Source of the DNA: Vibrio taketomensis
Lineage (GTDB): Bacteria; Pseudomonadota; Gammaproteobacteria; Enterobacterales; Vibrionaceae
Reading direction: 5' to 3'
NCBI RefSeq assembly: GCF_009938165.1
Contig: NZ_AP019649.1
Coordinates: 744,001-808,000, forward strand
Length of the DNA stretch: 64,000 nucleotides
Part shown: in pieces, positions 58,278 through 64,000 of the stretch
Layout: each line of letters begins with the position of its first letter
How positions within the stretch are numbered: position 1 is the first letter of the stretch
The notes under the pieces: model-generated
Seen by the model: the letters and a program-made list of their open reading frames with translations, nothing else
Told to the model about the DNA's origin: nothing
The model's database searches: none
Made by a program: the position numbers and the translations under genes

Positions 58278-58988
58278 ATGAAAGTTAACTTCTCTTTGTA
58301 CCGTTATAACCCTGATGTAGACAATAAACCTTACATGAAGGACTACACACTTGAGGTAGAAGAAGGCTCAGATATGATGGTGCTCGATGCGCTCATCATG
58401 CTGAAAGAACAAGATCCAACCATCTCGTTCCGCCGTTCTTGCCGCGAGGGTGTATGTGGCTCTGATGGTTTGAACATGAATGGCAAAAATGGTCTGGCGT
58501 GTATCACTCCGCTGTCTGCTTTAACTGGTGGCACTGTTGTGATTCGCCCATTACCAGGCTTACCGGTAGTGCGTGATTTAATTGTCGATATGACTCAGTT
58601 CTACGACAACTATGCCAAGGTGAAGCCGTTCTTGATTGCTGATGGTGCGATGCCACCATCTCGCGAAAATCTTCAATCGCCGGATGAGCGTGCTCACCTC
58701 GATGGATTGTATGAATGTATCATGTGTGCGTGTTGTACCACTTCTTGTCCTTCTTTCTGGTGGAACCCTGACAAGTTTGTGGGACCTGCAGGCCTTTTAG
58801 CTGCTTATCGTTGGCTAATCGATAGCCGAGATACTGCAACTGATGAACGTTTGTCCGATCTCGATGATGCATTTAGTGTTTTTCGTTGCCATGGCATCAT
58901 GAATTGTGTAAGTGTTTGTCCTAAGGGACTAAATCCGACTAAAGCAATTGGACACATCAAGTCGATGTTGGTCAATCGCTCGGTTTAG
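58278..58988 (+). CDS. sdhB: Succinate dehydrogenase iron–sulfur subunit
   Basis: Carries electrons from SdhA to quinone through three clusters. The [2Fe-2S] cysteines are in SCREGVCGSDGLNMNG (near residue 56) and the following LAC; the [4Fe-4S] and [3Fe-4S] ligands are in CIMCACCTTSCPSFWW and CHGIMNCVSVCPKGLNP. 236 residues, the family length. GGGAGG stands before the ATG. Two small inverted repeats lie in the gap before sucA. Confidence 0.98.
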   Translation: MKVNFSLYRYNPDVDNKPYMKDYTLEVEEGSDMMVLDALIMLKEQDPTISFRRSCREGVCGSDGLNMNGKNGLACITPLSALTGGTVVIRPLPGLPVVRDLIVDMTQFYDNYAKVKPFLIADGAMPPSRENLQSPDERAHLDGLYECIMCACCTTSCPSFWWNPDKFVGPAGLLAAYRWLIDSRDTATDERLSDLDDAFSVFRCHGIMNCVSVCPKGLNPTKAIGHIKSMLVNRSV

Positions 58989-59003
58989 TGACGTAATAAG
59001 ATT

Positions 59004-59027
59004 GCCGCTGCTCTGAGGAGTAGCGGC
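59004..59027 (+). repeat. Inverted repeat in the sdhB–sucA gap
   Basis: GCCGCTGCTC-TGAG-GAGTAGCGGC, a ten-base stem with one G·T pair and no T run after it, 15 bases past the sdhB stop. It probably marks processing or partial attenuation between the sdh and suc parts rather than full termination. Confidence 0.6.
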
Positions 59028-59089
59028 CTATTCCATAGAAGCGCGGCATAGACCGCGGCAAACGTGAAAACTACTGGTTAAGGGAAAAT

Positions 59090-61945
59090 ATGCACAACGG
59101 TGTGATGAAGGCATGGCTCGAGTCTTCACACTTGGCAGGCGCTAATGCGGCCTACGTAGAGGATCTCTACGAACTGTATCTCAGTGATCCCGATCTGGTA
59201 AGTGAGGAGTGGATTCGTGTATTTGATGGTTTACCTAAGCCATCGTCAGATGTGGTGGAACAACCACACTCACGCGTCCGTGATTACTTCCGTCGACTCG
59301 CTCAAGAAACAAAGCATTACAATGTCCAAGTTAGTGACCCTGATGTCGATGCTAAACAAGTTAAAGTTCTTCAACTGATCAACGCTTATCGCTTCCGCGG
59401 TCATGAGGCGGCTGATCTTGATCCTCTCGGTCTATGGAACCGCCCCCCGGTGGCTGAACTAGATCCCGCGTTCCACAACCTTACTCAAGATGACTTAGAA
59501 GAAACATTCAATGTAGGTTCATTTGCGATTGGTCAAGAGACCATGAAGCTAAAAGATATCTATGCATCTTTGAAGAAGATCTACTGTGGTTCAATTGGTG
59601 CTGAGTACATGCACATGACGGACACTGAGCAAAAACGTTGGATTCAACAACGCTTAGAGCCAGTGGTTGGACAGCCAACGTTTAGTGCAGAAGAAAAACG
59701 AGACTTTCTCGAGGAGTTAACTGCTGCGGAAGGTCTTGAGCGTTATTTGGGTGCAAAATTCCCAGGTGCAAAGCGCTTCTCTCTTGAAGGTGGTGATGCC
59801 TTAATCCCAATGACTAAAGAACTGATTCGTCATGCTGGTAAAAATGGCATGCGAGAAGTCGTGATTGGTATGGCACACCGTGGCCGCTTGAACATGTTGG
59901 TTAACGTGTTGGGTAAGAAACCACAAGACTTGTTTGATGAGTTTGCTGGTAAGCATGGTGATTCTTGGGGGACCGGTGATGTGAAATATCACCAAGGTTT
60001 CTCTGCCGATTTCGCTACCCCGGGCGGTGATGTTCACCTGGCTTTGGCGTTTAACCCATCGCACTTAGAGATTGTAAATCCAGTTGTTATTGGTTCTGTG
60101 CGCGCGCGTCAGGACCGTTTGGGTGATAAAAACGGTAGCACGGTACTACCTATTACTATTCATGGCGATTCGGCAATTGCTGGTCAAGGTGTGGTAGCTG
60201 AGACATTTAATATGTCGCAATCTCGTGGTTATCGCGTTGGGGGCACGGTTCGTATTGTGGTGAACAACCAAGTTGGTTTCACAACGTCGAATCCAAATGA
60301 CACCCGTTCAACCATGTACTGTACTGATATTGCTAAGATGGTGCAGGCACCGATTTTCCACGTGAATGCAGATGATCCAGAGGCCGTGGCGTTTGTTACG
60401 CGCATTGCGTTGGATTACCGTAATGAATTTAAACGTGATGTCGTGATTGATCTCGTTTGTTATCGTCGCCATGGTCACAATGAAGCGGATGAGCCAAATG
60501 CGACTCAACCTTTGATGTACCAAAAGATCAAAAAACATCCAACACCACGCAAATTGTACGCAGATGTGCTTATTGAGCGCGGTGACGACACGATTGAAAG
60601 TGCGACTCAAATGGTCAACGAATATCGGGACGCCTTGGATCGTGGTGAGGTAGTGGTTAAAGAGTGGCGCCCTATGGCTCTTCACTCTGTAGACTGGTCA
60701 CCATTTATTGGTCATGACTGGGATACGCCATGGAACAGTCAGTATGACAAAGCGCGTTTGGTTGAGTTAGGTAACAAACTTTGCCAGTACCCAGATAGTC
60801 ATAAACTGCAAAGCCGCGTGAACAAGCTATACAACGATCGTTTAGCCATGATGAGCGGTGAAAAAGCGATTGACTGGGGCATGGCTGAAACATTGGCTTA
60901 TGCCACATTGTTGGATGATGGCAAGCGTATTCGTATCTCAGGCCAAGATTCAGGACGTGGTACTTTCTTCCACCGCCATTCTGTTTTGCACAACCAATCA
61001 GATGCGAGCACATACATCCCGTTAGCCAATATTCACGATAAACAAGGGCCATTCCAAGTTATCGATTCAGTATTATCAGAAGAGGCGGTATTGGCGTTTG
61101 AATATGGTTATGCGACTGCAGAGCCAGGCGGTTTGACGATTTGGGAAGCACAGTTTGGTGATTTTGCTAACGGTGCACAAGTTGTTATTGACCAGTTTAT
61201 TTCGTCTGGTGAGCAAAAGTGGGCACGTTTATGTGGTCTGACGATGCTGCTTCCTCACGGTTATGAAGGCCAAGGCCCAGAGCACTCGTCTGCACGTCTC
61301 GAGCGCTACTTGCAATTGTGTGCTGAACAAAATATGCAGGTTGTTGTGCCATCAACACCAGCACAGGTTTACCACATGATTCGCCGTCAAGTGGTGCGTC
61401 CGATGCGTCGTCCTTTGGTGGTGATGTCACCGAAATCACTGTTGCGTCATCCACTATGTATTTCGAGTTTAGAAGATTTAGCTGAAGGAACTTTCCTTCC
61501 TGCGATTGGCGAGATTGACGAGCTAGATGCAAGCAAAGTGAAACGCGTGGTGTTCTGTTCCGGCAAGGTGTATTTCGATCTTCTTGAACAGCGTCGTAAA
61601 AACGAGCAAGACGATGTGGCCATCGTACGTATTGAGCAGCTTTACCCATTCCCATTGGAAGAGGTTAAAGAAGCCATCGCTCAATACACCAATGTTGAAG
61701 ATTTTGTCTGGTGCCAAGAAGAGCCGCAAAACCAAGGCGCTTGGTACTGTAGCCAGCACAATTTCCGCGCAGCGATACCAACTAGCGCAGAACTAAAGTA
61801 TGCGGGTCGTCCTGCTTCAGCATCTCCGGCAGTAGGTTACATGTCGGTTCACTTGAAACAACAAAAAGCGTTAATCGAAGATGCTTTGACCACTGGTTCT
61901 AATACATCAGACTCTAAAACCTCAGATAAAGAACTAGAAGTATAA
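59090..61945 (+). CDS. sucA: 2-oxoglutarate dehydrogenase E1 component
   Basis: Thiamine-dependent decarboxylation of 2-oxoglutarate. The 951-residue product begins [20 protein letters not shown], has [20 protein letters not shown] near residue 260, the TPP/Mg motif [20 protein letters not shown] near residue 460, and [19 protein letters not shown] near 620. It is about 15 residues longer than usual because of a Thr/Ser/Asp-rich C-terminal tail. sucB follows after 11 bases. Confidence 0.97.
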   Translation: MHNGVMKAWLESSHLAGANAAYVEDLYELYLSDPDLVSEEWIRVFDGLPKPSSDVVEQPHSRVRDYFRRLAQETKHYNVQVSDPDVDAKQVKVLQLINAYRFRGHEAADLDPLGLWNRPPVAELDPAFHNLTQDDLEETFNVGSFAIGQETMKLKDIYASLKKIYCGSIGAEYMHMTDTEQKRWIQQRLEPVVGQPTFSAEEKRDFLEELTAAEGLERYLGAKFPGAKRFSLEGGDALIPMTKELIRHAGKNGMREVVIGMAHRGRLNMLVNVLGKKPQDLFDEFAGKHGDSWGTGDVKYHQGFSADFATPGGDVHLALAFNPSHLEIVNPVVIGSVRARQDRLGDKNGSTVLPITIHGDSAIAGQGVVAETFNMSQSRGYRVGGTVRIVVNNQVGFTTSNPNDTRSTMYCTDIAKMVQAPIFHVNADDPEAVAFVTRIALDYRNEFKRDVVIDLVCYRRHGHNEADEPNATQPLMYQKIKKHPTPRKLYADVLIERGDDTIESATQMVNEYRDALDRGEVVVKEWRPMALHSVDWSPFIGHDWDTPWNSQYDKARLVELGNKLCQYPDSHKLQSRVNKLYNDRLAMMSGEKAIDWGMAETLAYATLLDDGKRIRISGQDSGRGTFFHRHSVLHNQSDASTYIPLANIHDKQGPFQVIDSVLSEEAVLAFEYGYATAEPGGLTIWEAQFGDFANGAQVVIDQFISSGEQKWARLCGLTMLLPHGYEGQGPEHSSARLERYLQLCAEQNMQVVVPSTPAQVYHMIRRQVVRPMRRPLVVMSPKSLLRHPLCISSLEDLAEGTFLPAIGEIDELDASKVKRVVFCSGKVYFDLLEQRRKNEQDDVAIVRIEQLYPFPLEEVKEAIAQYTNVEDFVWCQEEPQNQGAWYCSQHNFRAAIPTSAELKYAGRPASASPAVGYMSVHLKQQKALIEDALTTGSNTSDSKTSDKELEV

Positions 61946-61956
61946 GGAAGATAGAA

Positions 61957-63165
61957 ATGACAATTGAAATTCTGGTTCCAGATTTACCTGAATCTGTTGC
62001 TGACGCAACTGTAGCAACTTGGCACAAACAACCTGGCGACAAGGTTGAGCGTGATGAAGTGTTGGTTGATATTGAGACCGATAAGGTGGTTCTTGAAGTG
62101 CCAGCACCAGATGCCGGTATTTTGGAAGCAATCATCGAGATTGAAGGTGCGACCGTACTATCTAAGCAGCTACTGGCCAAGCTAAAACTTGGAGCGGTGG
62201 CAGGTGAGCCAACGACGGATACGACAGAAGAAACTCAAGCGTCACCTGACAAGCGTCATAAAGCGTCACTAACGGAAGAAAGTAATGATGCTCTTAGCCC
62301 TGCAGTTCGTCGTTTGATGTCTGAACATGGCCTTGAAGCGTCGCAAGTGAAAGGCTCAGGTGTTGGTGGTCGTATTACTCGTGAAGATGTGGAAGCTTAC
62401 TTAGCCAATGCGAAATCTGAGCCTGTGACTGCGAAACAACCTGAGGTTCAGGCACCAGCCGCAGCGCGCAGTGAGAAGCGTGTTCCAATGACGCGTCTAC
62501 GTAAGACCGTAGCGAATCGACTATTGGAAGCGAAAAACAGCACAGCAATGCTCACCACGTTTAACGAAGTGAACATGAAGCCAATTATGGACTTACGTGC
62601 TCAGTACAAAGACCAATTCGAGAAACGTCACGGTATTCGCCTTGGTTTTATGTCGTTCTACGTAAAAGCGGTAACCGAAGCATTAAAACGTTACCCAGAA
62701 GTGAACGCTTCTATTGATGGCGACGATATTGTTTATCACAACTTTTTTGATATCAGCATGGCAGTATCAACGCCACGTGGTTTAGTGACTCCAGTTCTAA
62801 AAGACTGTGACACACTAGGTTTTGCTGATATTGAAAAAGGCATCAAAGATCTCGCGATTAAAGGCCGTGACGGCAAACTCACAGTCGATGAGTTGATGGG
62901 CGGTAATTTTACCATCACTAACGGCGGTGTGTTCGGTTCATTGATGTCGACACCAATCATCAACCCACCTCAGTCAGCGATTTTGGGTATGCACAAAATC
63001 CAAGACCGTCCAATGGCTGTGGATGGAAAGGTAGAAATCCTACCAATGATGTATTTGGCTCTTTCTTACGATCACCGCTTAATCGATGGTCGTGAGTCAG
63101 TTGGTTTCTTAGTAACCATTAAGGAACTACTGGAAGATCCAGCACGTCTGTTATTAGACGTTTAA
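61957..63165 (+). CDS. sucB: 2-oxoglutarate dehydrogenase E2 component (dihydrolipoyl succinyltransferase)
   Basis: Core of the 2-oxoglutarate dehydrogenase complex. The lipoyl domain (residues 1–78) has the modified Lys in [15 protein letters not shown]; the E3/E1-binding domain is [20 protein letters not shown] near residue 110; the catalytic domain (about 175–402) ends with [16 protein letters not shown] holding the catalytic His and Asp. 402 residues with a single lipoyl domain. Followed by sucC after 200 bases of structured spacer. Confidence 0.98.
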   Translation: MTIEILVPDLPESVADATVATWHKQPGDKVERDEVLVDIETDKVVLEVPAPDAGILEAIIEIEGATVLSKQLLAKLKLGAVAGEPTTDTTEETQASPDKRHKASLTEESNDALSPAVRRLMSEHGLEASQVKGSGVGGRITREDVEAYLANAKSEPVTAKQPEVQAPAAARSEKRVPMTRLRKTVANRLLEAKNSTAMLTTFNEVNMKPIMDLRAQYKDQFEKRHGIRLGFMSFYVKAVTEALKRYPEVNASIDGDDIVYHNFFDISMAVSTPRGLVTPVLKDCDTLGFADIEKGIKDLAIKGRDGKLTVDELMGGNFTITNGGVFGSLMSTPIINPPQSAILGMHKIQDRPMAVDGKVEILPMMYLALSYDHRLIDGRESVGFLVTIKELLEDPARLLLDV

Positions 63166-63174
63166 TATCGCTAA

Positions 63175-63319
63175 AACGTCGAGTTGTCTTCGATGACTCG
63201 ACGTTGCAAGCGCAATGGGGCTAGACTGGCTCAACTGTTTAGCCTTCATTTGAATCGCATTGCGGTTTATTTGAGAAGACCCTACAGACGTGTATAACGC
63301 AGAGTTCAACTGCGACGTT
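63175..63319 (+). repeat. Inverted repeats in the sucB–sucC gap
   Basis: AACGTCGAGT…ACTCGACGTT (63175–63205, perfect 10-base stem) begins just after the sucB stop, and ATAACGCAG…CTGCGACGTTAT (63296–63324) forms a second, weaker hairpin. Neither has a T run, and the genes are expected to be one operon, so these are likely mRNA processing or stability elements. Confidence 0.6.
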
Positions 63320-63365
63320 ATGGAAATAATAAATCCCTCTAGGGAATAACAAACGGAATATCAAA

Positions 63366-64000
63366 ATGAATTTGCATGAATACCAAGCCAAACAGCTGTT
63401 TGCAGAATTCGGTTTGCCTGTACCGGAAGGCTATGCTTGTGATACCCCGCAAGAAGCGTTCGAAGCAGCAGGTCGCATTAGCACTGAAAAGAAAGTGGTC
63501 AAGTGTCAGGTTCACGCTGGTGGTCGCGGCAAAGCGGGTGGCGTAGAACTACACGATACCAAAGAAGGCGTGAAAGAGTTTGCGCAAAAGTGGCTAGGCA
63601 AAAATCTAGTGACATACCAGACAGATGCCAATGGTCAGCCAGTGTCTAAGATATTGGTTGAAGAAGCTTCTGACATTGCTAATGAGCTTTACTTGGGTGC
63701 GGTAGTTGATCGCTCAACACGTCGCATTGTATTCATGGCATCAACCGAAGGTGGTGTGGAAATCGAGAAAGTGGCGGAAGAAACGCCAGAGCTCATTCAC
63801 AAAGCCGCCATCGATCCGCTAGTGGGTCCACAGGCTTATCAAGGCCGTGAACTGGCATTCAAACTTGGTCTTAAAGGTGACCAAATCAAACAATTTGTGA
63901 AGATCTTTGTTGGTCTGGGCGAAATGTTTGCTCAATACGATCTGGCACTGCTAGAAATTAACCCTCTGGTTATCACTGGTGCGGGTGATCTTCTGTGTCT
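63366..64000 (+). CDS. sucC: Succinate–CoA ligase beta subunit (partial, runs off the right edge)
   Basis: Only the first 211 codons are present: [20 protein letters not shown], then [20 protein letters not shown], the ATP-grasp lysine and glycine loop, and [20 protein letters not shown] with the [15 protein letters not shown] stretch near the edge. Forms succinyl-CoA synthetase with SucD, making ATP or GTP from succinyl-CoA. The frame is open to base 64000. Start at ATG 63366 with GGAATAT ahead. Confidence 0.97.
   Translation, partial: MNLHEYQAKQLFAEFGLPVPEGYACDTPQEAFEAAGRISTEKKVVKCQVHAGGRGKAGGVELHDTKEGVKEFAQKWLGKNLVTYQTDANGQPVSKILVEEASDIANELYLGAVVDRSTRRIVFMASTEGGVEIEKVAEETPELIHKAAIDPLVGPQAYQGRELAFKLGLKGDQIKQFVKIFVGLGEMFAQYDLALLEINPLVITGAGDLLC

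Overview
The window is a chromosomal segment of a Vibrio (Vibrionaceae, Gammaproteobacteria). The evidence is the tmRNA with the Vibrio-type tag ANDENYALAA, the smpB–ssrA, ratA–rnfH, recN–nadK–grpE–dnaK–dnaJ and gltA/sdhCDAB–sucABC gene orders, the divergent nagE/nagAC locus, and small Vibrio families (DUF3622, DUF4250, YaeP, DUF3149, DUF2788, DUF1853). The species cannot be fixed from the sequence alone.

Layout. 1–2,300: accessory DNA beside the 3' end of ssrA. It holds an unrecognised broken ORF and a tyrosine-recombinase integrase that is readable end to end but broken into many frames. 2,350–13,400: housekeeping block on both strands: ssrA, smpB, ratA–rnfH, bamE, recN (two LexA boxes), a LysR/SnoaL divergent pair, nadK, and the heat-shock genes grpE, dnaK and dnaJ with sigma32-type promoters at grpE and dnaK. 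13,400–16,740: minor type IV pilin cluster (pilE-like on minus; fimT/pilW/pilX/pilV-like on plus, all overlapping). 17,000–26,800: AbgT transporter, CNNM/CorC-type CBS protein, tadA, an uncatalogued small basic protein, mltF and purL (PurR box). 27,000–33,700: small conserved proteins, purM–purN facing upp across a PurR box, rluF, smrA and a DUF3149 mini-protein. 33,900–41,900: tRNA-Pro(UGG), TraB/GumN protein, POT peptide transporter, asnB, Kef-type antiporter, nagC. 41,900–54,000: nagA/nagE with two NagC-like operators and a CRP-like site, glnS, fur, DUF4442, fldA, DUF2788, ybfF, seqA, pgm, DUF1853 and Nif3. 54,000–64,000: gltA and the TCA-cycle operon sdhCDAB–sucABC; sucC runs off the right edge.

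How the genes work together. The content is mostly core metabolism: the TCA cycle from citrate synthase through succinyl-CoA synthetase, purine synthesis (purL, purM, purN) with uracil salvage (upp), N-acetylglucosamine uptake and deacetylation under NagC, proteostasis (GrpE/DnaK/DnaJ, trans-translation by SmpB/tmRNA), envelope maintenance (BamE, MltF) and pilus assembly.

The most important cross-cutting observation concerns sequence quality. At least eight core genes (pilX-like, purL, rluF, asnB, nagC, fldA, ybfF, nif3) are broken by single-base indels in or beside short homopolymer runs, and restoring one base each (two in purL) returns the family's expected length and C- or N-terminus. The integrase at the left edge shows the same signature at much higher density while keeping all its catalytic residues. 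This looks more like base-calling or assembly error than biology. Corrected coordinates are given for each gene. I found no CRISPR array, insertion sequence or clearly new defence or biosynthetic system.
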